From contig WPIO01000084.1 of assembly GCA_009760855.2 (NCBI GenBank), forward strand, positions 1 through 64,000: DNA of 64,000 bases. The letters are read 5' to 3'. The notes under the pieces were generated by a model. It was not told the origin of the DNA. It ran no database searches and saw nothing but the letters and a program-made list of their open reading frames with translations. Shown here in pieces: positions 20,201 to 33,493 of the stretch (position 1 is its first letter; every line of letters begins with the position of its first letter). The position numbers and the translations under genes were made by a program. Source of the stretch: Cristatella mucedo. Lineage: Eukaryota; Bryozoa; Phylactolaemata; Cristatellidae.

Positions 20201-23200
20201 AAGAAAAGCAACTGTGAGGGAGCAGATAGAGCTAGACAGTATTACTTTTAACCCTTACCGTTTACCTAGAGCAGGAGTGGTGATGCTGCCACTGTAGAAC
20301 AGTCGTATGAAGTGAATATTAGTGTGATTTTTAAGCAAATGCTAACGGACCGAGCATTGATTCATAAAATTAAAATCATTTCATTTACTGCGGACTTGAA
20401 AATCTCACCCATCTACACTGTCAGCTACGTTGCACTCACAGTAGTTCAAACTGACTACGAAGGATTTAAGGGCTTACTGACAAAAGTCAGCATGCAGATC
20501 AAAAAAGTGCACCCATAAATAAGAAAATTAAGTGTAAAATGTCGATTTAATGTGAAACCAATCAGTTGCCATAGCATTACTTAAAACTTAGTTTTATAAG
20601 TGCAGTCATTTGTGGCATATTTGAGCTGGAACGAGTACGTGGTCGGAATAAATTTACCAAATAATTGGAGGTGAAAGTACAAGTAGTAACTACCTAGTAA
20701 TGTAAGGTCCACGTAGAATTACACGGCCTTCATAGCTGCAAACATAGTTCTGAGATACGATAAGTGTTCACTTGGTTTAACTCTATCAAATGACCATTAA
20801 AGCGCCGGAAATGCCAAGAGATGTGCTGTATTTCCTTGATAATCGTTTGACCGACGTAGCCACCATCTTAATACGGAGAACTTTGCCGACTTCAGTTGGC
20901 CGAGAATGAGTGCGAGGCTTTTCAAGGGCTGCTTGCTAACGGGTTATGCAGAGTTAAGTCCTACTGTCGATTACATTCAATTTCCTGAACCAACTTATTT
21001 ATAAGTAGCTTGCAATGGTGGCAGCAAACACAAATTCTTAAAGGGTTACTCCCATTATAGGAAGCCATTATTAGATTGCATTACAAACATTTAAGTGAAG
21101 GCGTCTAAACCACAGTACATCGGCCTCGGAAATGCTCGCCTTTCGCTTCTAGTCGTTCGTTCGATGGACCTGCTGCAAAATGCTTCTTCGGAAAAAGCTG
21201 CAGCTAATTGGTCCTTAGGAATGTAAAAGCTGCTTACTGCACAGTGAGGACATTCAAGCTGGTAAGGCGGAAACCCGATGCAGCAGTTTAGCTATGAATA
21301 GATGAGCTTCAGGATGCCGGCCGTGCTGGTCAGAGGAAGAACACGACTCCATATTCATCGATCAACCACGAATCGTGGCTCAATCTCTGTGACTTTTTAG
21401 CCAGTTTGGCTGTGGATCGATCTGAACTGCTTGGAATTACCAACTGCTCACGTCTGGTATTAAGCGATTGTGTAGCCTGTTCCCTTCGTGAGCCAGTTTT
21501 AATTTTCAGTTTGGCTAGAAGAGTATCCTCATAACGTACAAATGACTTTATGTTTGCAAGAAATGGATAAGTCTACCTCAGTATTTGAACCCTCTCAATT
21601 CGTATTCTACTAAGCTTTGGAGAGAGTATTGCTTTTTGTTGCAATGCACATAACAGACAATTACTATTTCATACGCTCTCATTTTAATATTATGTTTTCA
21701 CCTATACATCAATAAAGCTAGACACACTTGCAGACGGTACGTGACAAAGGTTACAATATGTAATTAACCTGACATTGCAGTGCTGGCAGCTGAAGAAAAC
21801 ACAGCAGATTTTTCACCTTGAATCTTTAAATTGATATTGTCACCGATACTACTTTCTTCTCACAATTGGACGCCTTTTCCACCGACTAGCCTTCAGCAGG
21901 CTACCTTCTTCTAAGTGTATCTACTGATACAATAGAGCTAAGCTACTAGACTTCTCAGAGCCGGCCGAGTTGATATAACAAAATCAGACTATGCTGATCA
22001 GCATATTTTAACTAGAAGTTACGTTAAAATTCCGAAATCTCAAAAAAGCCACCAAAGAAACTTGAGATTTTGTCGGTGAGTAGCATGCTTGTGTCTACAT
22101 ACCTCGCAGGACTTTGAGACAAATCGAAATTGTGACTACAGTTGGTTAAATTCGTCGGACTTGAGTTATTTAATCGACCTAGAAGTAAGAAGGAATAGTA
22201 AAACAAATTTAACTACCGACTAGAAAAAAATAAATTTTCCAAATTTGGTTCTACCCATTCGACTTATAATTTCTTTTAAATTCTCCAATTGATTCGTGCG
22301 GATTGGAATTAGTTTGGCCGCTTTTTCAAGAACGTCAATTTTTAGATAAATAAATAGCATGCATGCGAGAATTTGAGTGTAATTATAGCGTTTCAGTGCT
22401 TCGAATGTTCACCACAGTATCCTATGGTTGCCTTCTTTTGTAAACGCATATGTGCAGTTACCGAAACCTCTGTCCAGAAATCATGAAATAAATGAATGAA
22501 CCATCTGTTCCATGGGCACACACCAACCTCTGACGTATAATGATTCGCTTGAAAGCTAATTTTATGCTTACATTGTTTGTTCCACGTAACTGTGAAATTT
22601 GTTTACTAAGCTTCGTGCAAAATCTGCATTCGGTGATTTAATGATCGAAATATATTTTCAGCAAACGATTACACACTTAAGCATCCATATCTACCACGGC
22701 AATATGTATGCACTGCTGATGACTCATAATCGCAGTTCTACGAATTTCTCATTTCAATGGCTATTGCAGGCTAAAGGCTCAAGTATGTTGACAATTCCAT
22801 AGCTCTCCAGTCGTCTCCTTTTGAATTTGCTGATCATTGCTGTCTTGGTCTGCCAAAGAAATACAAATAATATTGCAAACAATACATCTGTAGCCGTCGG
22901 TAGAGCATTAAATCAAATTCACGTTCACAAAACTTGCCGAATGCTGCCATTAATTACCTTAAATACCTGCTGCTGTATGCAGGAAAAATAAACATTGAAT
23001 TTGATTTAAAAATAGTAGCATTTGCTTAATCGGTACATAAAAATCCATCGAACGATTTAGCACTTTTTTGTTTGTCAAATGTTGTAGAACTACATTCTTC
23101 CGGAACTCTGCTCGTTATGCAGATCAAATTGAGCGATCTAAAGCCTTTACAAAAGAAGAGTAGAACATGCAGAATTGTACGACATTCATTCGACCAGGTT

Positions 23201-23213
23201 ACTATGCTTCATC
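20200..23213. other. Gene-less stretch of right arm
   Basis: Mirror of 5162-8178 with very few differences. A strongly diverged direct copy of its 22200-23213 part is at 49300-50300. Confidence 0.5.
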
Positions 23214-23348
23214 AATGTAATGTAATGTAATGCATCTCCGTCTGTAAACTTACAAAGTCATAAAGACCATGTGGGTGTTACGCAGGAAAGTTTCGTATAG
23301 CCCACTCACAGCCTAAGTGGCTTTCGGTAGGCATTCGGTAGCCAACAG
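23214..23348 (-). mobile_element. LINE family B 3' end (right-arm copy)
   Basis: Mirror of 5027-5161. The insertion therefore predates the duplication of the arms. Confidence 0.7.
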
Positions 23349-23898
23349 AAAACACCCTGTTACAGGTGTTTCCTTACTAATCAAGTATAACTGTACTTAT
23401 CATGTCAGGATAAGAAAACTAGGAGCCTCGCATGGTGACCATCTGGGTTTTTGATTGTGTCAAAGCCAATTTTTAAGATCAAGCTAAATGTGGGGTCACC
23501 TCGCATTCACTCACCTTACGAATCGATTTAAAATATCATATAAACATTAGTAACCACATATAGGTTTTGGCATCAGGTTAATACTCGATAAACTAGTAGT
23601 TACAGTTGCTAAGAATAAGAAATTGAGCAGTTGTGGTGTGGTCCCATTTTCAGATTAAGTATTATGTATCTTAAAACAAGCTAGGAATGCCAGCATGCTA
23701 CAAAACATAATGCGATATATTAACATGACTTGAGCAATCACTCCACCATGATCGGTGCCTACCTTTACCAGTTGACCTAATTGAATGACGTCTCGAGTGT
23801 CTTTCGTATTAAAGATGCTTCACTGACAGCAGCAAAAACAACAGTTCGTTTTCTGCTGCAGTTATTCGCCAGCTTACCTGGCGTCTTCTGATCTTTTG

Positions 23899-24841
23899 TT
23901 ATCCAGACAAACGGTGTATGACATCTGGGAAGCATGCCTTTAGTGTGCATAATGGCAAGTATCCTTTCTTGCAAGAGCATTTATTGCACTTTTTGAACCT
24001 ACAAATTCCAATAAAAAGCATCCATGTAAGGGCAGCATATTTTAAGTGCAGTCAATAATACAGACATACATCTTTACCTATTTATAAAGCGTTCTAACCC
24101 AGTCCCTACATTATCAAAACATTGCTTAAAGCTAAGAGCATTTGTCAATAGTATGTACAGAACAAAGTTTGCTTTACGACAGACACGTACGGCTGCACAT
24201 CTACTTTATGAATAATTAATTGTTAGTAATGTTCTTAAAAGATGGAGTCCGCTTATATTTATCCAAGTGACTTTCTCTCAAACGTGCACTCATCTGGTTT
24301 ATTTCTCTTACTTCCTGGTTGCTCGCTCGCTTAGTCATAAGACCCAAGGTTGCACAATCTCTCACTCACACCCAAGGCATTAAAACCTTGTCCTGCAATT
24401 CTCCAGGTTAATCTCTGCCTAATGCAATTTCCTCTATCTCGTTCTCTCTTGCTCCTAATATGACCAAGTCACCTTCTTCATTTATGACTCTCAAAATCTC
24501 TCGTCCCATCCCTCTTTGTCAATAGCTATGGTGTATTCTGGTATTAAAGTTTTGAATTTTGACTAACTTCTTCGTGCAAAGAAACCCAAACAGCACCTAG
24601 AGTCTAAGTCTTGGCTATTCGGATAACCAACTTACATCGCGTTTACTCGGCATTGATAGCATGCATCATTGAGGTCTCCAACTCACCAAAAGCCAGAGTG
24701 TAAGCATCGTCCATGTGCGTCGAGACGGAGTTTTACACCAAGGAATCTCTTGGCCAGGTCCTCTGATTCCTCAAACTCTGCAGCCGTAAGCAATGCCAAC
24801 GAGAGTACGACAAGAATCAGAGCTGTTGTGATCTTCAGCAT
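23899..24841 (-). CDS. Secreted pacifastin-type serine protease inhibitor (right-arm copy)
   Basis: Minus-strand mirror of the gene at 3534-4476: exon 1 is 24687-24841, exon 2 is 23899-23998, intron 688 bases. The exons I compared base by base are identical, including signal peptide, Lys-Arg site, six cysteines and the CTLKAC loop. The promoter, 5' leader and post-stop splice donor are also kept. So the palindrome supplies two divergently placed copies about 19 kb apart. If both are transcribed they make the same protein. Identity over both exons and the intron points to recent duplication or ongoing conversion between arms, or to a collapsed or mis-joined assembly. Confidence 0.84.
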
Positions 24842-24884
24842 ATTCGATTAGCAGTCAGGTAGAGCAGCAGAAATTAACGATGCT

Positions 24885-24926
24885 ACTGACTGACTATGGC
24901 AATGTGGCTCCCACCATGTGCTTATA
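24885..24926 (-). promoter_or_regulatory. TATA box and initiator (right-arm copy)
   Basis: Mirror of 3449-3490. TATAA occupies 24922-24926 on the minus strand and the initiator-like TCAGTCAGT lies at 24885-24893. No difference from the left copy was seen. Confidence 0.7.
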
Positions 24927-25245
24927 TTCCATTTTTCTTGGCAACTTCACATCTATGACCTCATTCCATGTTAGCCACACTCACCCAGGGTATTTGGTTA
25001 GTATGCTTCAGGAATAGCAGCCAGCATATTTTCATGTGTTGTACGAGACTACTTCATAGGAGGATTTCTGGAATTGCATCGGTGTAGAAAGAGCCAACAG
25101 TGAGTCTCGTTGTGGGTACCCAGTTGTCAAAGCCTACGTCTAGACGAAAGCTAATTTCGACCTGAGGGCTGGTGATCGAAACAAATCGAAAGGCAACCTG
25201 GCCGTTATCTGCAGTGGTAGCATAATCTCCCATAGCATGCGACAC

Positions 25246-25302
25246 TTACAAGTCACTGTCTTCATCGCAATCCCGACAAAACGGCCATTCCATAGAGACC
25301 GT
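25246..25302 (-). pseudogene. PHD-finger 3'-end relic (right-arm copy)
   Basis: Mirror of 3073-3129 with the same Trp-x2-Cys-x2-Cys and acidic tail ending in a stop. It lies upstream of the minus-strand pacifastin gene in the same order as in the left arm. Confidence 0.48.
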
Positions 25303-26015
25303 GTTGGTATACTATATGGTCAGCTCTTAACGGAAAGTTGAGTCCTTACATTCAAGTTATGTTAGCTTGAAAAACTAACGGCCGTTCAAGGTAGAGACCG
25401 TAGGCATTATCATGCTTAGCATTCAATTCAAGTAAATCTACCATAAGCTAGTAGGTAATATATGCTAGTTTTTCAAAGCACGTTATAAACCCCCACCCTA
25501 GCTTTTGCCGAATCCGAAAATATCCAGTGCACAGGCAGGCCAAAGGTGAACAGGGACATCAAACAGGGCCTAACTTATGTTTGAAAGTTTTCTTACGTAT
25601 CGTGTTTCTACTTGTTAAAATCGGTAATGCATTGATTGTAATCTAGCACTTGTATAGTTTAAGTACCTTTGGAGCTGATTGATCCTTTGGATTTGCTGCA
25701 GCAAAGTGCATCCTTGAGCTTGGATTCGCCATTGACCTTGACCTAAATTAACGGGAAATCGCATGATTACTGTCAATATTCTTGAGTTGCTATTAAGACC
25801 GCCTCAAACTCGTGCCTACTAAACGAATCATCAATAACCTTTTCCATAACTTCCGAGATGATAATAATGTTATATTTTTGTTCAAAACATGGACTCCATT
25901 AGGTTGCTGCTATCACAATTAACTTATCTGAACAACGTCAAATGGAACGACAACCTCCAAGTCCCGAAAACTCGGTGAGTTTACTGGAGATATGACATGT
26001 GAGAGATTACGTTGG

Positions 26016-26914
26016 TTACGTTGCTTTTGACTGGGCACAGGGAGCAAATGACCTGAGTGTCGATAACTTTGACGTGAGATCCCAAATCAACTCAGATTTA
26101 GTTACGAGGAATTTCCTTAAGTATGCCTCAAAAGCCAAATTAAAACGATGACTGCAGCATCCCAGAAGCGACAAACCAATAACAACAAGGTCTTCAGTTG
26201 CCTCGGTAGTTGAGCAGTTGTCCCCAATCAAAAAGAAAAGGGCGTCGAGAGGCCAGGTATACCACTCAAGTGTCAATCTGATGAAATTCGTATGGTTCTC
26301 GGAAGTGAACCTCGCCTCTTCAAGGAGAGATGCAAAGGCAAATATATAAATTTCAGAATCAGCAGCACGCCCTTTGCCAGGGTAGTTGATAAACAGACAA
26401 CCAAATTTTGTTGAATCCTCACACCGGCCATCAAACACGACCACAAAATGGGTAGCAGTAGAGACCTTGAGAGATATCGTTGTTTCCACTACCTCCGCCA
26501 GCTTGAACATATATTTCTTGAGTGTTTTGACAAAGATCGGTTGCACTTTTGTATTGCTTCAGGTCAACTCTTTTTCGCCATAGAGCAATTCGAGCTTGTT
26601 CATGACGATCCATCACAGCCATTTGAATACATTGGTTGAGAGACTATCAAGCATGTACTCCTAGGTGGTTGATCCAGATACTGATTGTTCAGTTCCACTG
26701 ATGACACTTGCTGCTTCAGATTTTCCGTCTCCGTGTGCTAGTTGGTCCAAGCGAAATGTTTTTTTAGACTATTCGTGTGCTTCTGTGTAGTGTGGGATCT
26801 CAGATTCGCATGGTCGAGCTAAGCGATTTGTGTGCAAACAGTTCCACAAGTGCATTGCCACGTATTGGCTTCAAAAACAACAAGATTATTGCCAAAGTAA
26901 TGCTGACAGACCTT
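26016..26914 (-). pseudogene. hAT-family transposase relic (right-arm copy)
   Basis: Mirror copy of the relic at 1591-2489. The 176-codon open segment is identical in translation, and the upstream BED finger lies in a different frame. Directly downstream (25878-26010) this arm has about 130 bp that the left arm lacks. The left arm could have lost it between short AAC repeats, or this arm could have gained it. Because the element is already broken in the same way in both arms, the decay predates the inverted duplication or was spread by gene conversion. Confidence 0.72.
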
Positions 26915-28539
26915 TTTTTTCAGATGGGATTGTAAAACCAGAACTTGAACCTAACACCAAAGTTGGCGACCTCTGAGACGAGAAAATTACGCTGCTATGA
27001 TCGTACCCAATGGTGCGCTAGGGCAATTGTGATCGGTTACAACTGATTTATAGGGATAGATATCCGAAGTTGATTTTAATTGGATCTTTTCTAACGTGAA
27101 AGTTCAATTTATGAAGTATACGTATCATGTATCATATGACTGGGACGAATATGTTTGTAATAATAAATTAAAACATTATAATATACTGTTAAATATATTC
27201 GTTTTGTCAAACGAATCGACCCAACATATTGTAGTCAATAAATTGCAGTTTATTTTGTCTACGAATTATTGTTGGGCGGCCTTGCTTGTTATGATGCCTC
27301 CCAGGGGCGATAGGTCATAGGCTCCAGCAAAATTAAGCTAGTTGAGTTGAATGCACGAAATCTAATCTGGTGAAGTAAACGAATGGCACGGGATGTTATA
27401 GTTTAATGTTTTCAGGGATCAGCATAAGTGGCTGCTTATAGTGATTTGGCATAACACTGGCATCATGTCGTAGAAGGTTATCTTGTTAAATCAGTTTACA
27501 ATTACTTTTTCTCTGATTAATGATTTCCACTAGGATCTTATTAAACCTAGTAATTTCGTCTTTGCGCTTATTCCATTTACCAGGTTTTTGTAGATCTAGC
27601 TTAAAAAAATCTGATGGCTACGTACTTTGTGGTGAGAATTAAGTTTAACCTGCAGGGTGTTAGTATGACTATACAAGAAAAGTTGTACATTCTAATCATC
27701 CCTTGCTAATAAGGCTAAATTGGATAGTTAGTAAGCTGAATTAGTGCCGATAAGATACCAGATTAAGTTAGTACATTTCCTGGGGATTGCAGCCCAAATG
27801 TCTAGGCTTGCACAGGATTTGACTGACCACTGCTCCTGCGACGGTCGTATCAGGTCAAAAAACCAGTTCTATTGTCGGTGCTCATGTATGCACTCTAAAT
27901 TTTGTGACTGCTAGTACTACTAGAAAATTATACAGTGAGAGCCACAAGCAAGGTACACGATTTGCTATCTAAAAGTTTGAGGCACTTCATGATGAGTCGC
28001 CGAGAGCAAGTTTTTGATTCGCCATTTGTATTCGAATTACTACTCTAGACGTTTTCCAATGTTCGGGTCTGCCTGATTTTTGTGACTTTGCATCTACATG
28101 GCTGGAAATAAAATTGCAATATTGGAAACACACTTGCTAAATCTAAAGCTACGAACTCGGCAGAGTTCAAGCATTGAATAAAGAATGTGCTATTGCATAG
28201 TTGGATACAGTTTGTTCACCCATTGCACACTTATTAGCTCGATCAGCAGGGCGACGCTATATGGAGAGGCACTTATATTTCAGTATAGTTTTAATGAATA
28301 ACTGGTAAATGTTCGAAGAAGTATAGGATAGATTGGAAATGATTTAATTCTTGTGGGTTTAAGGATAGTCCATGGTATTGTTATCTACCATACCCGTATA
28401 TCTATATTTCCCAAAAATTGTGTGATGTTATGGGATGACCTGATTGCGAAAAGCATCATATCTTTACAAATAACATGAGTGACCGGCCTAGTAGCGAAGC
28501 AATTAGTTATTTAAAACGTATTGCTCCTTTACTTTACCC

Positions 28540-29079
28540 ATGAAAACATGGAACCTAGCAGGATATGCAATTAACTCGCCGGGAAGAAAGTACATTAACT
28601 ATTCGTTGGCTACGCCTGCTAGACCTATGGTTGCTCTTATTGTTGAAGCTCGTCATTACGATCAATTACTTAGATTTCTGCTAGTAAATCCTCTATGTCT
28701 CTTTATTAAGTTGAAATCTTTTTGGCTGCAGAGCATGGTTTTCAAGTGCTGGGGAGACGGCAATTTCGGCAGAGTAGGAAAAAGCTTAGAATTGGAGTAT
28801 TACGAATCCTTCAGCCGAGTAAAGTGGGTTGTTTTCGATCGTGCTTCTGAAACGAATTACATGGCCGCGTCAAACATTTCGATACTTTACCTTAAAATTG
28901 CTGGGTTTTTAATGTTGATGAACTTACGGAGATTGAGCAACCAAAAGACACGATTTGCGAGAAAGTTGACAAAGACAGACTTTGGCTGCAAGCTCTCTGT
29001 AAAGTGCAGGCGGCCTAGGCTTAGCCATAACGCACGTACATTATCACAGAGATACGTATCGCCATGCTGCCCGTTGTAA
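28540..29079 (+). CDS. Hypothetical 179-codon ORF, doubtful
   Basis: An uninterrupted frame across the junction of the giant arm and the second repeat. No domain, signal peptide or membrane segment stands out. The aligned sequence at 12750-13080 has several stops in this frame, and the copy near 46.5-46.9 kb is only partly open. Differences between copies are not concentrated at third positions. Most likely a chance open frame in repeat DNA. Confidence 0.15.
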   Translation: MKTWNLAGYAINSPGRKYINYSLATPARPMVALIVEARHYDQLLRFLLVNPLCLFIKLKSFWLQSMVFKCWGDGNFGRVGKSLELEYYESFSRVKWVVFDRASETNYMAASNISILYLKIAGFLMLMNLRRLSNQKTRFARKLTKTDFGCKLSVKCRRPRLSHNARTLSQRYVSPCCPL

Positions 29080-32058
29080 ACATAGATAATTGTCTCATTA
29101 AGCTTATTTTAGCCGTTTCCAGTAGTAGGGTACTTGTGAAGAATAATAGCTTTTACTGATCCAGAGCAGCAGCCTTTACCTTTAAAGCGTAAACGGTCGC
29201 ACTCTCTCAGTTTGCTAAACCGGTGACTTGCTATACCATTGACTAGACCAGAGTTGAAAGAACTATATCACTTTACACTCTATGAAGTACAAAAAGTACA
29301 AAAAAGTACAAAACTTATTTCTTTGAATCAGCTGGTTGGAATGCTGCACAATACTGTAGAAGTGCATTGAGACAGCTTTGGTGTTAGCCTGTATTTTTAT
29401 TATTAGCGTAAGGTTAGGAAATCATTGTTACTGTTTTCCTAATTTGTACAGCATAATGTAAAAACAAGATGACGTTGAACGGGGTGCCAACAAAAGTCAA
29501 CTGGTTTTGAAGAACGGGGGGGGGGAAGTTGCTTCTGCTCCTAAGTAGTCCGCCAGCACACAAATATAGCTACGTACATAAATATATCGGCGATGATTGG
29601 TGCGACCCGATACATTCGTAAACGACGAGTCTAGCTTTACACGACTGTTAAGAGTTGTCAGTAGGTATAACCTAACACTTTCAACACCACATAACTGGAA
29701 CATTTATAAACGGTTCCAGCTTCGTCCCTGAAGTTAGCTAAGAGCACGGCATTAAGGTGATACTCTTGTGGCGACTAAGGTGGTAGTCCCACCCGGATCA
29801 CAACCGATTCAGTCTACACGCTCAGAATTTCGATTAAGGGAAATGACGTGTAAATTTAGCACTTCTGGACTCTGATGTACCTACAGTGGTGTAACACGGC
29901 AGCTACACAAAGAGCCATATTCCAACGAGGAAGCAATATGAACATGACGACCTATTTTGGACAGCGACCTGTGTTTAAAAACATGTATTACCAGCAGCTT
30001 CTTAAAACGGCACCCGTACGTTGATGGAGTTCTTTTTCAGAGCCCGAGTTCATTTCTGAAGCTCAAAATATTACGTTTAACTCGCAAAATAATCACTTTT
30101 ATATATGGCCTTGATGTACTTTGAAGACGATCAACCTTTAACCAATGAATTTGACCTCTGCAAATTTGAAAGTCAAGGCACTTTTCACATGCAGGCAATT
30201 GAGGGTTAGGCTGATGCTAAGGTTCGGCGGTTTAAGAAGCGCGAGTAACTGGTTTGAAGTCATTTAAGAAGCAACCTCTTAGCCTAATTCTTTCTCACGA
30301 GTCATTTCCCATAGAATGATTTCTTTCTAACCCACAAAAGTAAAATCATCGAGCCATCAGATTAACGGTTGTATTGGCAGTCAATTTTGAATTTTCTTGA
30401 CTTGTCTCCATGAGTGACAGCCGTCCACCTAAAGTTTACGTATTTAATCCGTTAAAGAAGCATGTGGGTTTTCCTAAGTTATATATAGCTTTGTTAAGCC
30501 CCAGTCAAAACATTATTTTCGAATTGTGCTGCATTGCCATTGATTAATGATTTGCAACTAATATGACCTAGCGATTTCTGAAAGCTAATTCTTGCAGGTG
30601 AGTTTCGAGGACAACTCATCGTAGTACACAATGTACCATATCAGCTGCCATGCGGAGACACTATCTTCGACCGTCATTTAAGATATTTAGAAAGTCGGCT
30701 TCATAAAGATATCAATGCAAGTCTTCACTTGTTCAAGTGCTTTACCAAGAAGCTGTATGTTGATCAATTAATGGCAACGTGGATCCTACTTGGCTTTGCC
30801 GCTATCCAATTTCTTTGGACGCCTTAACTCGAGGCCTACCGGTGCTGCAATTGAGCGCGATCGCTCCTTGTTAGCTGAGGTTTCTGCAAAAGCATGCTCG
30901 TGATTATCTAGCATGCTTTTCTAGACAATTGTTATTTTTAGCTAACAAGCCTGCTCATGTTTCATAATTCTGCTATTATTTCTTGGTCTGCTATAAATCA
31001 TAGCACTGGTAGACTGTCAAAGCTATTCTTTCATATTTATATTCCGGTAAATAGTAATATGCTCTAATATAAAACTTTGCAGCATGTCAAACGTAGGAGC
31101 CACTTCTTTGGCACATAATACAGCTGCGAAAAATCAAAAATGAAGTGGGAAACGATCTAACATTTCATCATCTTTAAATAAATCATATTCTATAATGACA
31201 TTGTAGGTTGACTCGTAAACTCCTACTATGAGCCATTTCAGAAAGTGGAACCCATTTCTAAAACGCACTAAACAATATTTAAGCGCGGCGTGCTTCATCA
31301 GAGTCAGCTACATCTGGCGTGGCATTAGTCATTGGCGTTTTGAGCTTTCCTGATACTCGCTCTAACATCTGATGGTCAATCTGCTTACCGCTTCAGCATG
31401 AGTTACATATACCAAGAAACGTTCACGCTAGCTGCAAGTGATACGGGTAGGCAGTCGACATGGTTTTTGCGTCAGCTACAATTTAGAGTAGCAACGTTGC
31501 TTTCGCGTTTATGTTTTTACACTGCAGGCTCTCTAGAGCTTAGAATACCTCGCTCTGGTAGTACACACATTCCCGTGATTACAGTGTGTACACTATATCT
31601 GCTGCGATGCCTACCTTGGATTAAGTCTACACTTAGTGCCTGGAGAAAACCGATCGTGCACCAGTTCAATTTAGGGCTAATAAGACATATTCAGTTAACT
31701 AGAAGTGACGATAATAAGTAAAATATCATTCCAAGAGCAAGCACTAGCCAAAAATTATCTTGCCAAGACAAACATGACTAATCGCAAAAGAAGATACCCT
31801 AGGCCGCACCTTTTTATGAACAATGGTTAGTGTCGTGCATTTACTTAAACCTGAGTATAAACACGTATCCCATAAAATAAAATTCGATTAGAGGACACAA
31901 AAAACATTTAGCAGAACAAGTTATCTCCGGAGATTAACAGTCAAAAAAGGGGTAGAAGACTAGAGTAAGCATTTCGAAAGCTCCACTGCATTTAATGCAA
32001 AATTTCAATTATCTAATCATGAAATCTTACAAAATTGGATGAGATATGATGATGACGA
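29080..32058. other. Second-repeat interior, no gene
   Basis: No coding gene supported. It contains a run of about ten G at 29515-29525 and a triplicated AAAAGTACA at about 29287-29313. The 107-codon frame at 31398-31721 is not kept in the aligned copy at 13850-14180, so I do not call it. Confidence 0.45.
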
Positions 32059-32555
32059 TTGCTTATACAGAGCAAAGTTCTTATGCTGACCCACAAGGCC
32101 CGCCACAGCTTGGCTCCTTCGTACCTAGCTGAACTGCTGCATCAGTTTCAGCCTGTTCACGCCCTCAGGTCCTGTGTGGACAACAAATTAGCTGTCCCAT
32201 TCCTCAGCTTAAAGACAGTTGGTGACAGAAGCTTTACCTCTGCAGGTCCTAGACTGTGGAACTCGCTTCCACAATTCTTACGCAACGACATCTACTCTCA
32301 AACTGCCGACTATGGCACATCTTTTTCAGCGGTCCTGAACTGCTACTTCTATGCTACTCACTACCTCAACTGCTGTCCTGACTCTGCTATGCTTCCCAAT
32401 TTCTCTTTGTTGCGTGAGACGAAGTCTGTTGGCTACCGAATGCGTACCGAAAGCCGCTTAGGCTGTGAGTGTGCTATACAAAACTCTCCTGCGTAACACC
32501 CACATGGTCTTTATGACTTTGTGGAGTTACTGATGGAGATACATTACATTACATT
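32059..32555 (+). mobile_element. LINE family B, C-terminal end and tail
   Basis: A 5'-truncated non-LTR element. The 145-codon frame (32059-32496) carries the conserved end of CR1/L2-like ORF2 (GDRSFTSAGPRLWNSLP, then FLRND), followed by the untranslated end and an ACATT-repeat tail at 32541-32555. The reverse transcriptase is not included. The inverted partner near 43.3 kb lacks this insertion, so it entered after the second repeat formed. Confidence 0.75.
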
Positions 32556-32924
32556 GGATATTAGAAATTAACATCTACGAGATTATTGTCTAAGACACTT
32601 TGGTAAAGGTCAGGTAAAGCCCAATCGACATGGTGACATCTGGCAGCGACGTCTTTGAAAATAAATGTGAAGAGCTGCCTTGGTTTGCACAAGTTTCTGA
32701 CCATGGAAAGATGTTTTTAGGAATCCCTAATAAAATTGATGTCACAATGCTTTGGGCTGCTGAAATATACCACGAGGTCACTTTCACCGGTGAAGCCAGA
32801 ACCTTGCACCTCAGCTGCCGATTGCTCAGCTGCATTGCACCTCAGCTGCCGATCAGCATGCAAGAATGGCTAGTCACAGCAGGCACATTTTCAGTAATCA
32901 TAAGCACGTAAAGGACGAAGAAAT

Positions 32925-33480
32925 GAAAACCCACTAAGTAAGTTCCATGATAAATTGGTGCGTTTTTACTTTTTTTTAATGTGGTAAAGTCAGGAGATGT
33001 CGTCACGCAAGTCGGGAGTAATATCCAGGCTTTGGGCTCATATGAACTAAGGGAACTGTCTCGGAAGGATTTAAGGTTTGTAGGAGGTATGCGTAAACAA
33101 TTAGTTTTCAAAAAGCAGGTAGTAGGATGCTGCTGGGGAGTCGATCTGTTAGGTAGGCTGGAGCCAAAGAGTAAAGGGACATGTGAGAGACAGACCTTTG
33201 AAGTAATTTGTTGTTTATCGGGGAGCCAGTGCGGGATGGTGAGAAGTGGTAAGTACCAACTGCGAAGTTCACGACAGACTAACTTGGCTGCAGAGTTTGC
33301 ACCTGCTAAAAGAAGCTTATTTCACCGGGCGGTAGACCAGCAACCAGTGAGTTATATAATTAAAGACGTATAACACAAATGCATTTAAAAACTTGGATGT
33401 TGTATCCATGTCTAAATAGTACCAAATTTCAGCAAAGCTATTTCGCAGAATGTAGGCAGACTTCACTGTGGAGCTGATTT
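32925..33480 (-). pseudogene. Old LINE family A ORF2 C-terminal relic
   Basis: On the minus strand this aligns with the C-terminal part of family A ORF2 (compare 41720-42205) but is broken by stops and frameshifts. Its inverted partner is 42470-42990, so this copy is part of the second repeat and older than it. Confidence 0.6.
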
Positions 33481-33493
33481 GGTCGTCAAACAA

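Larger units (their letters stand above)
15867..28525 (-). repeat. Right arm of giant inverted repeat
   Basis: Reverse-complement partner of 1-12483. It differs by an extra segment of about 130 bp at roughly 25878-26010, small microsatellite length changes, a 3-base difference in the Tigger relic (near 19278), and scattered substitutions. Homology to the left arm stops at about 15867 (left 12483). Inward of that point the two sides of the palindrome are unrelated. At the outer end, similarity to the small palindrome at 39.8-40.9 kb runs on to about 28550 before sequence of the next repeat begins. Confidence 0.97.

Noticed and set aside
31398-31721. 107-codon frame in the second repeat
   Set aside because: Not maintained in the aligned sequence at 13850-14180 or 43.7-44.0 kb; looks like chance in repeat DNA.
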